Assembly: GCA_964460075.1 (NCBI GenBank)
Contig: CAYWPC010000011.1
Location: 15,054 to 79,053, forward strand
Direction: 5' to 3'
Origin: JAMBLL01 sp964460075
GTDB taxonomy: Bacteria > Actinomycetota > Acidimicrobiia > Spongiisociales > UBA5794
DNA: 64,000 nucleotides
Shown piece after piece: positions 8,274-17,087 of this stretch. The stretch's first letter is position 1, and each line of letters opens with the position of its first letter. A model generated the notes under the pieces. The model saw nothing but the letters and a program-made list of their open reading frames with translations, did not search any database and was not told the origin of the DNA. The translations under genes were made by a program, and so were the position numbers.

Positions 8274-9476
8274 ATGGCTGAAGCGATCACCAAGACCGAG
8301 ACCGGCCTGAATGTGCCGGCTAACCCCACGATCCCCTTTATCGAGGGTGACGGCATTGGGCCAGATATCTGGTCAGCAGCCCAGGGAGTTTTCGACACAG
8401 CTGTTGCAAAGGCGTACGGGGGAAGCCGATCGATTGCCTGGGTGGAGGTCCTCGCTGGAGAGAAGGCATTCAACGAGACAGGTGAATGGCTACCTGAGGC
8501 AACGACGGAGGCGTTCAACGAGTACCTCGTCGGAATCAAGGGCCCGCTCACAACACCCGTCGGGGGCGGAATCCGGAGTCTCAACGTGGCGCTTCGCCAA
8601 ATCCTCGATCTCTATGTGTGTCTGCGCCCCGTGCGCTGGTACAACGGTGTGCCATCTCCTGTGAAGCGTCCACAAGACGTCGACATGGTCATCTTCCGCG
8701 AAAACACGGAAGATGTGTATGCGGGCAAGGAGCTCGAGGCGGGGTCCGAGGGAGTTCACAAGCTTCTCACATTCCTCGACGAGGAATTCGGCTGGGATAT
8801 CCGCAAGGACTCTGGCATCGGCATCAAGCCGATCTCGGAGACGGGAACGAAGCGGCTTGTCGCTGCCGCGATCCAGTATGCGTTGGAGCAGGGCCGTGAT
8901 TCGCTCACGCTCGTGCACAAGGGCAACATCATGAAATTCACAGAGGGAGCCTTCCGCGAATGGGGATACGAGGTGGTTCGGGAACGTTTCTCGGATGTAG
9001 CTGTTGGATGGGAGGACTGCAACGGCCAGCCTGGGGACAAGCTGCTCGTGAAAGACGTGATCGCTGACGCCTTCTTGCAGCAGATCCTCACCCGCCCGAG
9101 AGAATACGACGTCATCGCCACGATGAACCTCAACGGCGACTACATGTCGGATGCACTCGCTGCTCAGGTCGGTGGGATCGGCATTGCCCCTGGTGGCAAC
9201 ATCAACTACGACACAGGTGTTGCGATTTTCGAGGCGACACACGGGACCGCACCTAAATACACGGGTATGGACAAGGTGAATCCCGGTTCGATCATTCTCT
9301 CCGGTGAGATGATGTTCCGGTATCTGGGTTGGGACGAGGCAGCCGACCTGATCATCAAGGGCGTAGAGGGCGCGATCACGGAGAAGATCGTCACCTACGA
9401 CTTCGCACGGCTTATGGATGGCGCCACCGAGGTGAAGTGCTCGGAGTTCGGTGAGGCCGTTCAAGCTCGCATGTAA
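8274..9476 (+). CDS. icd: NADP-dependent isocitrate dehydrogenase
   Basis: TCA enzyme converting isocitrate to 2-oxoglutarate and CO2. The 400 residues belong to the dimeric Icd family: IPFIEGDGIGPDI, GPLTTPVGGGIRSLNVALRQ with the substrate/phosphorylation serine S102, VIFRENTEDVYAG, and FEATHGTAPKYTG. The ATG at 8274 is preceded by GGAGAAG. Probably starts its own unit 43 bases after folD. Confidence 0.96.
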   Translation: MAEAITKTETGLNVPANPTIPFIEGDGIGPDIWSAAQGVFDTAVAKAYGGSRSIAWVEVLAGEKAFNETGEWLPEATTEAFNEYLVGIKGPLTTPVGGGIRSLNVALRQILDLYVCLRPVRWYNGVPSPVKRPQDVDMVIFRENTEDVYAGKELEAGSEGVHKLLTFLDEEFGWDIRKDSGIGIKPISETGTKRLVAAAIQYALEQGRDSLTLVHKGNIMKFTEGAFREWGYEVVRERFSDVAVGWEDCNGQPGDKLLVKDVIADAFLQQILTRPREYDVIATMNLNGDYMSDALAAQVGGIGIAPGGNINYDTGVAIFEATHGTAPKYTGMDKVNPGSIILSGEMMFRYLGWDEAADLIIKGVEGAITEKIVTYDFARLMDGATEVKCSEFGEAVQARM

Positions 9477-9587
9477 CGCGGCGTAGCGGTTCGCTGCAGG
9501 GCTCGCACCGGTTCACGGTCTGGCAGATTCCGTGGACTGGTGTGCGAGTACCCTTAGTTGGAGAGTTGTCGTTCTCAAGGAGAGGCT

Positions 9588-10523
9588 ATGAGCAAGGTAA
9601 CCGTTGTAGGCGCTGGCAAATACGGCTCCACCACCGCCCAGCGGATCGCTGAGTGGGACATTGTCGATGAGGTCGTGATGACCGACATCGTCGAAGGTCT
9701 TCCTCAGGGTCTCGCTCTCGATATGAACCAGTCCCGTCCCGTGATGAGATACAGGACTCTCGTGACCGGTACGAACGACTACGCCGATACGGCTAACTCG
9801 GATGTTGTCGTGATCACCGCCGGTCTCCCACGTAAGCCGGGGATGAGTCGCATGGACTTGCTCGGCGTGAACGCGGGCATTGTGAAGTCCGTCGTCGAGG
9901 AGATTGCGAAGTACTCGCCAGAGGCCGTGATCATTGTCGTCACGAATCCGCTCGATCAGATGACGACACTTGCAGCAGAGGTCTCCGGGTTTCCTCGACA
10001 TCGGGTTCTTGGGCAGGCCGGCATGCTCGACAGCGCTCGTTTTGCTCACTTCATCGCCGAAGCCGCCGATCACGACATTCTCGACGTCAAGGCTGTAACG
10101 CTGGGATCTCATGGCGAGACGATGGTGCCCGTCCCATCTCTGTGCACGGTCGGTGACACTCCTCTCGTTGACGCGCTCGGGACTGCAAAGGTCGACGAGT
10201 TGGTCGATCGAACCCGTAAGGGTGGAGCCGAGATCGTTGCTTTCCTCAAAACCGGCTCGGCGTATTACGCACCCTCTGCCGCCGCGGCGATGATGGTGAA
10301 GGCCATCGTTGAGAGTCAGGGCGCAGAAATGCCGGTATGTGCGTGGATGGAGGGACAGTACGGCATCGACGATGTGTACCTAGGTGTTCTCGCAAGGCTC
10401 GGCGCGAACGGCGTTGAGGAGGTACTCGAACTTGATCTCACCGACGACGAAGTAGCGGGTCTCAGGCAAGCAGCTGTCGCTGTCAAGGAGAAGGTCGCCG
10501 TGCTCAGAGAGATCGAGATGTAA
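9588..10523 (+). CDS. mdh: Malate dehydrogenase (lactate-dehydrogenase-like type)
   Basis: NAD-dependent malate/oxaloacetate interconversion. The 311 residues show the GAGKYGSTTA nucleotide loop with D33 for NAD binding, substrate arginines R82 and R88 (PRKPGMSR) and R151, and the catalytic H175 in LGSHGETMVP. R82, rather than Gln, indicates malate over lactate specificity. The ATG at 9588 follows AAGGAGAGG at 9578-9586. A T-tailed hairpin follows. Confidence 0.95.
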   Translation: MSKVTVVGAGKYGSTTAQRIAEWDIVDEVVMTDIVEGLPQGLALDMNQSRPVMRYRTLVTGTNDYADTANSDVVVITAGLPRKPGMSRMDLLGVNAGIVKSVVEEIAKYSPEAVIIVVTNPLDQMTTLAAEVSGFPRHRVLGQAGMLDSARFAHFIAEAADHDILDVKAVTLGSHGETMVPVPSLCTVGDTPLVDALGTAKVDELVDRTRKGGAEIVAFLKTGSAYYAPSAAAAMMVKAIVESQGAEMPVCAWMEGQYGIDDVYLGVLARLGANGVEEVLELDLTDDEVAGLRQAAVAVKEKVAVLREIEM

Positions 10524-10558
10524 CGTTTGGAGAGCTCGTAGTTCCGGTCAGCAAAGAG

Positions 10559-10589
10559 AAAACGTCCCGATGTCTCATCGGGACGTTTT
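10559..10589. terminator. Rho-independent terminator, probably bidirectional
   Basis: A perfect 14-bp stem (AAAACGTCCCGATG at 10559-10572, TCT loop, complement 10576-10589) with A-tract and T-tract on the two sides. It sits between convergent mdh and the membrane-protein gene on the minus strand, so it can serve both. Confidence 0.93.
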
Positions 10590-10607
10590 CTTGTGTCTTG
10601 ATACGAT

Positions 10608-11540
10608 CTATGCGGATGTCGCCTGTTCGCGCTCGAAGGTTTCGAGCGCTTCCCGTATTTCGCGGGAGCTCTCTTCTGCCGCTTCGCGTTGCTTTCGTGC
10701 ACGTTCGAGCGCTGCGACGATGTCGCGTCGTTTGGCCCAGAGGCCGACGGCGCCCACGAACAGCAACGTGGCCGCGAACCCTGCGAGCCACCAGCCGGTA
10801 GCTGCCTGCGTGTCCTTGTACTGAGCAGCGACACCGGTGACTCCACCACCCTGGTCGAACAGACGCTGGGTGTCGAGAAGTGTCTGACGGATTGCCCCAG
10901 CCGAGAGCACGACAACGATCCACGCTGCCACGGATGTGAAGATCAGCATGCGGTTCGCAGCCACATCCGCCGGTTTGATCGAGATCGAGAGACCCCCGAT
11001 GAGTAGGAACACCACGAAGACGACGAGCCATGTGTCGATGATGAGCTCGCTTCCAGAGGCGACGGCGCCGACGAGGAGGAAAAACGCCGCAAAAGCCGCG
11101 ACGAAGAGTGGCAATGCCCGCTTGAAGAACACAGATATGTGTCTGAATCGGCTACGCACCGCCACAGACAACGTCGCGGCAAATACGGCCGAAATAGCTA
11201 TGTTGATGATCGTGCTGACCGTGAGCGTCACTGAGCTGCGCTCGGTACCGACCGTGAATATCGCCGTGAAGACGGTGGATGCGACGACGAGATAGCCGAC
11301 GACTGCGGCCGAGATCGATGGGCTCATCGATCCTTCCCAAGCCGTGAGCAGGGAACCGACCAGTAGCAGCACACCCATTACGGCAATGACCCATCCGTGT
11401 GTTGTGTCGTAGCCACGAATCGACCAGGGTTGGATCAGGAAGTTGTAGTCCGGGTTGGTACGGGCGTACTCCCAGGTCACCGATGAGATGAGGATCACAG
11501 GGCCGAGCGCCAGCGCGATCTTCGTCCAATTTTTCTTCAC
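10608..11540 (-). CDS. Multi-pass membrane protein of unknown function with C-terminal coiled coil
   Basis: 310 residues. About eight hydrophobic segments are visible, starting with IALALGPVILISSVTWEYA and ending WWLAGFAATLLFVGAVGLWA, followed by a charged ~45-residue tail (RDIVAALERARKQREAAEE...) likely to form a cytoplasmic coiled coil. I do not recognise the family. The GTG start at 11540 has a GGAGG ribosome site placed inside an inverted repeat (11541-11563). Convergent with mdh, divergent from HU. Confidence 0.75.
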   Translation of the reverse strand: MKKNWTKIALALGPVILISSVTWEYARTNPDYNFLIQPWSIRGYDTTHGWVIAVMGVLLLVGSLLTAWEGSMSPSISAAVVGYLVVASTVFTAIFTVGTERSSVTLTVSTIINIAISAVFAATLSVAVRSRFRHISVFFKRALPLFVAAFAAFFLLVGAVASGSELIIDTWLVVFVVFLLIGGLSISIKPADVAANRMLIFTSVAAWIVVVLSAGAIRQTLLDTQRLFDQGGGVTGVAAQYKDTQAATGWWLAGFAATLLFVGAVGLWAKRRDIVAALERARKQREAAEESSREIREALETFEREQATSA

Positions 11541-11563
11541 GTAATGCCTCCGGTCGGCATTAC
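11541..11563. promoter_or_regulatory. Inverted repeat covering the ribosome site of the 11540 gene
   Basis: GTAATGCC at 11541-11548 and GGCATTAC at 11556-11563 are perfect 8-bp arms around a 7-base loop. On the minus strand the GGAGG ribosome site lies in the loop/right arm, and the GTG start follows immediately. It could be an operator or an RNA hairpin that hides the ribosome site. Confidence 0.55.
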
Positions 11564-11607
11564 TTTACCGGCTTCGCGTTGGTGCGGCAGTCCGCTAGGC
11601 CCTATTG

Positions 11608-11636
11608 TTGCTAGGGATTCGGGTCCTGGGTAGAAT
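11608..11636 (+). promoter_or_regulatory. Sigma-70-type promoter for the HU gene
   Basis: TTGCTA at 11608-11613, a 17-base spacer, and TAGAAT at 11631-11636. Transcription would start near 11643, giving a leader of about 47 bases before the HU start. Confidence 0.55.
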
Positions 11637-11689
11637 CACATGTGTGTTATTCGTTCCACGAGAAGCGTGGACATGAGGAGGGTTCCGAG

Positions 11690-11968
11690 ATGAACAAGGG
11701 TGAACTTATCGAGGCAGTGGCTCGCAACACTGGCGAGTCGAAGGCGACCGCTGAGAAGGTGATCAACGAGACCCTCGACGTCATCGTGAGTGGTGTTGTC
11801 ATGTCGGGGAAGGTACAGATCACCGGCTTCGGCACATTCGAGGGTCGCGATCGGGCAGCACGAACTGCGCGCAATCCCCAGACAGGTGAAGAGATCAGGG
11901 TTGCCGCTACCAGGGTTCCCGCATTCAAGGCCGGGAAGTCGTTCAAGGACGCTGTCAGGCCAGGCTGA
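11690..11968 (+). CDS. hup: HU-family DNA-binding protein
   Basis: Nucleoid-associated DNA-bending protein, 92 residues: MNKGELIEAVARNTGESKATAEKV... with the beta-arm region GFGTFEGRDRAARTARNPQTGE and the end VPAFKAGKSFKDAV. It lacks the long Lys/Ala-rich tail found in mycobacterial HupB. The ATG at 11690 follows GAGGAGGG. A T-tailed hairpin lies 38 bases downstream. Confidence 0.95.
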   Translation: MNKGELIEAVARNTGESKATAEKVINETLDVIVSGVVMSGKVQITGFGTFEGRDRAARTARNPQTGEEIRVAATRVPAFKAGKSFKDAVRPG

Positions 11969-12005
11969 CCAGAGCAGACCTCTCAGGGAGTACAGGGGAA
12001 CGAAT

Positions 12006-12037
12006 AAGAGGGAGCAGTTTCGACCGCTCCCTCTTTT
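12006..12037. terminator. Rho-independent terminator after HU
   Basis: AAGAGGGAGC at 12006-12015 pairs with GCTCCCTCTT at 12026-12035, followed by further T residues. Located between the convergent HU and SCP2 genes, it may stop both. Confidence 0.88.
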
Positions 12038-12062
12038 CGTTGTGCTCGACCGTTGGTATGTA

Positions 12063-12446
12063 TCAGTACTCGACGTCGAGTACTGAGAGAACCCTGGCGT
12101 AGTCGTTGATGACGCCCTGGTGCATCATGATCTTTGCAACATTGCCGCCGACCTTGATCTTGCCTGTCATGAAGGCCATCTGAACGTTCAACTCCCCTTT
12201 GGAGATCGCCTTGGAGGTTTCATAGTCACTCGACACCGTCACATCTGCACCTTCGAGGATGCCCATGTCGGTTTCGACGGCACCGTCTTGCACCTTGAGG
12301 TAGTAGGCGACGTCGCCCGCTGATGTGCCAGACACCTCGAACTGGACGCCGAGATCGACGTTGGCAATCGAGTTCTGGAACCCTGGATCGCTGCCAAGTG
12401 CCTCTCGAGCTGCACTGAAGTGATCTTCGCTGAGGAAGGTTGCCAC
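12063..12446 (-). CDS. SCP2 sterol-carrier-domain protein
   Basis: 127 residues forming a single SCP2-like lipid-binding domain: VQFEVSGTSAGDVAYYLKV, then the hallmark VTVSSDYETSKAISKGELNVQMAFMTGKIKVGGNVAKIM. Such proteins bind hydrophobic ligands such as fatty acyl chains. The GTG start at 12446 follows a GAAAGGA site. The ligand cannot be predicted. Confidence 0.85.
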   Translation of the reverse strand: MATFLSEDHFSAAREALGSDPGFQNSIANVDLGVQFEVSGTSAGDVAYYLKVQDGAVETDMGILEGADVTVSSDYETSKAISKGELNVQMAFMTGKIKVGGNVAKIMMHQGVINDYARVLSVLDVEY

Positions 12447-12619
12447 TGGTGGTCCTTTCGTGTGGGTGCGTCCGCCAGGAGTCTACCGGATGGCTCGCCG
12501 GCCATCCGCTGCCGGCTCTGACGGCATGCCTGACCGTTCAACAGAGACGTGTCAGGGCCTACGTGAGCCCCTGGAGCCCTGCTGAATGGTGTCTGCAATC
12601 AATTGATTACCCTTCGGCT

Positions 12620-13183
12620 ATGCATCTACAGGTTCGACCCTCACAATGGCACGGCAACGAGGTAGTTGCAGACACCATTCGTGAAGTCGTGTTCGGTGCA
12701 GAGGACGGCACCGTTCAGAACACAGCTCTCATAGCAGGCATGGTTGGTGCCGGGCTATCGAGCAGCGTCATCGTCATAGCAGGCATGGTCAACGCGATTG
12801 CGGGTGTGCTGTCGATGGCTGTTGGCGCGTATCTTTCATCGAAGGCCGAGCGCGACACGAGACTTGCCTCCTCATGCGCCGAGCCTGTGAGGAGCTCATC
12901 CCCGAGGAGGGACGCCATTGTCATGGCAGTCGCGTATGGGATTGGAGCGCTTGTCCCGTTGTTTCCGTTTGTGGTTGGCGTCATCGATCCGCACACCGCA
13001 CTGGCGATTGCTGTCGTTGCAACAGCAGTTGTGTTGTACGGTCTCGGCGCTGGCAAGGCGATCGCGAGTGGTCAACCGATCGTCCGTTCGGGTCTTGAGA
13101 TGTTGCTACTCGCTGCAGGTGCTGGACTTGCTGGCTACTTCCTGGGCGTTCTTGCAGGAGCCGCGTTCGGGGTTGATGGGTGA
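12620..13183 (+). CDS. VIT1/CCC1-family membrane transporter, short form
   Basis: 187 residues related to the VIT family of iron/manganese transporters. The first helices show the family signature VVFGAEDGTVQNTALIAGM and VLSMAVGAYLSSKAE; three further helices follow (IGALVPLFPFVVGVI, LAIAVVATAVVLYGLGAG, MLLLAAGAGLAGYFLGVL). The cytosolic metal-binding helices usually found between helices 2 and 3 are reduced to about 25 residues with few acidic residues, so metal specificity is doubtful. The ATG at 12620 is chosen because upstream sequence is not protein-like. Confidence 0.82.
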   Translation: MHLQVRPSQWHGNEVVADTIREVVFGAEDGTVQNTALIAGMVGAGLSSSVIVIAGMVNAIAGVLSMAVGAYLSSKAERDTRLASSCAEPVRSSSPRRDAIVMAVAYGIGALVPLFPFVVGVIDPHTALAIAVVATAVVLYGLGAGKAIASGQPIVRSGLEMLLLAAGAGLAGYFLGVLAGAAFGVDG

Positions 13184-13513
13184 TCGGCAGTCCTTCAAGG
13201 TCCAGTCTTCTGTTGTCTGTCACGATCGAGATTCGTTCATGGAAGCGCTCTTCATCGATACAGATGGGACAGCCCGAGCGGTTTGGAGAAGTATCCGAGT
13301 AGGCCGAGTGGATGGGAATCAGGTGAGTGACTGTTTCAGGGCACCGAGCTGCTACCAGGGCGCATGACACCGCGGTCGTCACTGGTCACGAGAGGGGAGA
13401 GACCGAAGGTGACGCACAGGTATCGCACAACAAAGTGCAGTACCGGTGCCATCCTGTGCCGCCCGTCGAGGGGAAAGAGCTGGGCCTCGAAACGGCTAGA
13501 ACCCTTGGTATCC
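13184..13513. other. Convergent intergenic stretch, nothing recognised
   Basis: About 330 bases between the VIT-like gene and the DUF427 gene on the opposite strand. No gene, clear terminator or RNA was found. Confidence 0.45.
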
Positions 13514-14269
13514 CTAGGAAAACTTGGTCTTCGGCTTCTCCTCGAGCACACCGTCCACATAGATATCCAGCTTCTCGTTGTAGAACGACACGAAACCCGC
13601 GATCTGTTGGGATTCGCGCAGTGGCGTGTCATAGCCCCAAGCCACGTCGTCGTGAGTGGTGCCACTCGTGTTGATCGACCAGTACTGCGCTGTACCTTTG
13701 TATGGGCACCCTGTTGTGGTGTCGGATCGCGTCAAGTATTCGAAGCGGACATCGGTCTTCGGTAGGTAGTACCTGGTAGGGAGGCCCGTCTCGAAGAGGA
13801 ACCGCGGTTTGTTGGATTCAGCGACGGCTACACCATCGACCTCGACTCGGATTGTGCGGGAGCTCTGGAGGACATCGATGCGTGTGTAGGGGTCTCGTGC
13901 GTGGAAGTAGACTTCATCGTCCTCCTCGAACCAGGCGTCCATCGACCGCCATCTGAACGAGATGTGCCCCTGCACAGCTTCGAGCTTGGGTTCGTTCCAC
14001 ACCAGCGCCGCCTCGGCCACGGTCGTGTCGCCAACCGTGATATCGCTTAGATCAGCGGTCCCCCTGCTCGGTGAGCGCTTGGTCGTTCCCGAGTCCGACA
14101 ACAGGTCCATACGCACCGACTCGCGTGGGAAGTAGTAGGTGGGGTAGTAGGGAACCTCCCACACCAACTTCACCGCAGTGGAGTCTGCAACCGTCACACC
14201 GCCGATCTGTGCGCGGATCCTCTTGGTGCCGTCCTCAACACGGACACGGCCTCGGGTCTGGGTCGTCAT
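13514..14269 (-). CDS. Protein with two DUF427 domains
   Basis: 251 residues made of two copies of the DUF427 fold. Copy 1 (about 10-110) has VRIRAQ..VTVADSTAVKLVWE, YYFPRESVRMDLL and RGTADLSDITVG. Copy 2 (about 135-235) has IRVEVDGVAVAESNKPRFLFE, RYYLPKTDVRFEYL and GCPYKGTAQYWS. The GCPYKGxAxYW motif is the best conserved part and is intact only in copy 2; copy 1 has SPSRGTADLS. Biochemical role unknown. ATG at 14269 with GAGGAG upstream. Confidence 0.85.
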   Translation of the reverse strand: MTTQTRGRVRVEDGTKRIRAQIGGVTVADSTAVKLVWEVPYYPTYYFPRESVRMDLLSDSGTTKRSPSRGTADLSDITVGDTTVAEAALVWNEPKLEAVQGHISFRWRSMDAWFEEDDEVYFHARDPYTRIDVLQSSRTIRVEVDGVAVAESNKPRFLFETGLPTRYYLPKTDVRFEYLTRSDTTTGCPYKGTAQYWSINTSGTTHDDVAWGYDTPLRESQQIAGFVSFYNEKLDIYVDGVLEEKPKTKFS

Positions 14270-14373
14270 CGATGCTCCTCAAGTCGTTGATGACTCAACG
14301 CGTCTGCATCGTCGATGATTCCCAGGGCTGTCGTGGCGCCTGGCACGGTGCCAGACGCCATCGGTTGGCTGCG

Positions 14374-15135
14374 TTAGGACTGGCCCGACTTCACGAGGTT
14401 CTTGAACTGCGCCCTGACATAGTCCCGGTTCATGAAGGCGATGAAGTCGATCGAGATCGACTTCGGGCACGCCTTTTCACACTCGCCGTAGTTCGTGCAC
14501 GAGCCGAAGTACTCCTCCATCGTCTCCACCATCGCCACGGTACGCGTGTAGCGCTCAGGCTGGCCCTGTGGCAGCAGGTTCAGGTGGCTGAGCTTCGCTG
14601 CGACGAACAGGTTCGCTGCGCTGTTGGGACACGCTGCGACACAAGCAGCGCATCCAATGCACGCCGCAGCGTCCATCGACGCCTCTGCGGCTTCCTTCGG
14701 CACGGCAATGATGTTCGCGTCGGGTGCCGCCCCTGTGTTGATCGAGATGTAGCCCCCGGATTCAACGATGCGATCGAACGGTGAGCGATCGACGATGAGA
14801 TCCTTGACGACGGGAAACGCTGTTGCTCTCCACGGCTCGATCGTGATCGTGTCACCGTCTGAGAACTTTCGCATGTGGAGCTGGCAGGTAGCTGTCCCCG
14901 ACTGGGGTCCATGAGGCTTCCCGTTGATCATGAGCCCGCACATACCACAAATACCCTCACGGCAGTCGTGGTCGAATGCGATCGGATCCTCTCCAGATGC
15001 GTTGAGATCCTCGTTGACCTGGTCGAGCATTTCGAGGAACGATGCCTCATCGCTGACGTTTGTTGCCGAGTAGGTTGTGAACTCACCCTTGGCATTCGCG
15101 CTGGCCTGTCTCCAGACCTTCAGTGACAGGTCCAT
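14374..15135 (-). CDS. sdhB: Succinate dehydrogenase iron-sulfur subunit
   Basis: Carries electrons from flavin to quinone via three Fe-S clusters; 253 residues. The [2Fe-2S] ligands are in CREGICGMCG plus the C of TATCQLH; the [4Fe-4S] site is CIGCAACVAACP; the [3Fe-4S] site is CTNYGECEKACP. The ATG at 15135 overlaps the sdhA stop by one base (TAATG). Together with the long SdhA and single cytochrome subunit this is the type B succinate dehydrogenase arrangement. Confidence 0.96.
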   Translation of the reverse strand: MDLSLKVWRQASANAKGEFTTYSATNVSDEASFLEMLDQVNEDLNASGEDPIAFDHDCREGICGMCGLMINGKPHGPQSGTATCQLHMRKFSDGDTITIEPWRATAFPVVKDLIVDRSPFDRIVESGGYISINTGAAPDANIIAVPKEAAEASMDAAACIGCAACVAACPNSAANLFVAAKLSHLNLLPQGQPERYTRTVAMVETMEEYFGSCTNYGECEKACPKSISIDFIAFMNRDYVRAQFKNLVKSGQS

Positions 15136-17069
15136 TACTTGTAGCTCCTCTGCGTCAAAGCGACGTACTCGAACTCGAGAGGTTCCTTGTGAAGCGCCTG
15201 CCTGGCATCCTCGCCGCTCCACGCCCAAGCCGCGACGTAGGCGTAGTTCTCGTCGTCTCGTTTGGCCTCGCCGTCTTCCGTCTGATGCTCCAGCCTGAAG
15301 TGGCCACCGCAGCTCTCCTCTCTGTCGAGAGCATCGACGCACATCAGCTCTGCCAATTCGAAGAAGTCGGCGACCCTGCCTGCCCGCTCAAGGGACTGGT
15401 TGAGCGAGTCCGCAGTGCCAATGACTCGTAGATCCTTCCAGAATTCGGCTTGAATCGTTCGTATCTCGTCTATGGCTTTCTCGAGGCCTTCACGGTTTCT
15501 TGCAAGGCCGCAGTACTCGATCATGACTTTGCCGAGTTGTCGGTGGAAATGGTCGACGGATTGTGTTCCGTTTATCGCCAGGAACCGCTCGGTCCGCTCG
15601 TTGATGCTGTTGACCGTCTCGATGAACACGGCGTCGCCCGTCGAAACCGGATCGACGTTCAGGTACTCGGAGAGATACTCGCCAACCGTGTACGGCAAGA
15701 CGAAGTACCCGTCCGCGAGCCCTTGCATCAGAGCAGATGCTCCGAGCCGATTCGCGCCATGGTCGGAGAAGTTTGCCTCCCCAATGGCGTACAGGCCAGG
15801 GACCGTGGTCATGAGGTTGTAATCCACCCACAGGCCACCCATCGTGTAGTGCGGCGCCGGATAGATACGCATCGGAACCTCGTACGGGTTCTCGTCGGTG
15901 ATGCGCTCGTACATCTCGAACAAGTTGCCGTATCGCTCCTCGATCTTGGCCCTGGTGAGTCGCGCGATCGCGCTGCTGAAGTCGAGGTAGACCCCGTTCT
16001 TGAGCGGTCCGACACCTCGGTTCTGATCGATCATGCGCATTGCAGCCCGTGATGCAACATCACGCGGCACGAGATTGCCGAACGCCGGATACTGCCGCTC
16101 CAGGTAGTAATCGCGTTCGTCTTCGGGGATGTCGTTCGGTTGCCGTGTGTCACCAGGATCCACCGGTACCCAAATGCGACCGTCGTTGCGCAGCGACTCG
16201 GACATGAGTGTCAGTTTTGACTGGAACTCATCCGACGCAGGGATACACGTCGGGTGAATCTGTGTGAACGACGGGTTCGCGAAGTAGGCACCCTTCCTGT
16301 GTGCACGCCATGCCGCCGTTGCGTTGCAGGCCATTGCGTTGGTCGAAAGGAAGAACACATTGGAATATCCGCCCGTCGCGAGCACGACAGCGTGGGCCGA
16401 ATGCGCGGTGATCTCACCTGTGATCAAGTCACGGACGACGACACCGACCGCTCGCCCGTCCTTGGTGACGAGTTCGAGCATCTCCGAGCGGTTGTGGAAC
16501 TCCACGGTTCCAGCATCGATCTGCCTCGCCAAGGCCTGATACGCACCAAGGAGTAATTGCTGACCAGTCTGGCCACGCGCGTAGAACGTCCTCGATACCT
16601 GAGCGCCACCGAAGGAGCGATTGTCGAGCAGTCCACCGTACTCCCGTGCGAACGGCACACCTTGGGCGGTTGCTTGATCGATGATCTCGTTGGATACTTC
16701 GGCGAGTCGGTACACATTTGACTCCCTGGATCGGTAGTCGCCCCCCTTCACCGTGTCGTAGAACAGCCGGAAGATCGAGTCTCCATCGTTCGGGTAATTC
16801 TTGGCCGCGTTGATGCCACCTTGGGCCGCGATCGAGTGGGCTCGCCTGGGGGAGTCGTGATAGGTGAAGACCTTGACGTTGTAGCCCAGTTCACCGAACG
16901 TCGCCGCGGCAGATGCACCAGCGAGCCCGGTGCCGATAACGATGATCTCGTACTTGCGTTTGTTCGCAGGGTTGACCAGCTTCGTCTTGAACTTGTGGTT
17001 GACCCAGCGGTCCGCGATGGGCCCATCTGGAGTCCTTGCATCGAGGGTGGGGGGGTGGTTGTCCGTCAC
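15135..17069 (-). CDS. sdhA: Succinate dehydrogenase flavoprotein subunit
   Basis: FAD-binding catalytic subunit, 644 residues. Visible: the GTGLAGASAAATFGELGY dinucleotide loop, HSIAAQGGINAAKNY with the FAD-linked histidine, RTFYARGQTGQQLL, QIHPTCIP, and HYTMGGLWVDYN at the substrate site with R and H residues. It lies between sdhC and sdhB on the minus strand, 18 bases after sdhC. Confidence 0.97.
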   Translation of the reverse strand: MTDNHPPTLDARTPDGPIADRWVNHKFKTKLVNPANKRKYEIIVIGTGLAGASAAATFGELGYNVKVFTYHDSPRRAHSIAAQGGINAAKNYPNDGDSIFRLFYDTVKGGDYRSRESNVYRLAEVSNEIIDQATAQGVPFAREYGGLLDNRSFGGAQVSRTFYARGQTGQQLLLGAYQALARQIDAGTVEFHNRSEMLELVTKDGRAVGVVVRDLITGEITAHSAHAVVLATGGYSNVFFLSTNAMACNATAAWRAHRKGAYFANPSFTQIHPTCIPASDEFQSKLTLMSESLRNDGRIWVPVDPGDTRQPNDIPEDERDYYLERQYPAFGNLVPRDVASRAAMRMIDQNRGVGPLKNGVYLDFSSAIARLTRAKIEERYGNLFEMYERITDENPYEVPMRIYPAPHYTMGGLWVDYNLMTTVPGLYAIGEANFSDHGANRLGASALMQGLADGYFVLPYTVGEYLSEYLNVDPVSTGDAVFIETVNSINERTERFLAINGTQSVDHFHRQLGKVMIEYCGLARNREGLEKAIDEIRTIQAEFWKDLRVIGTADSLNQSLERAGRVADFFELAELMCVDALDREESCGGHFRLEHQTEDGEAKRDDENYAYVAAWAWSGEDARQALHKEPLEFEYVALTQRSYK

Positions 17070-17087
17070 TGTCTGCCTACCTTCCGA

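Noticed and set aside
13285..13340. Sequence resembling the 5' end of a tRNA-Ser (GGAGAAGTATCCGAGT)
   Set aside because: No anticodon stem, T arm or complementary acceptor end could be found downstream.
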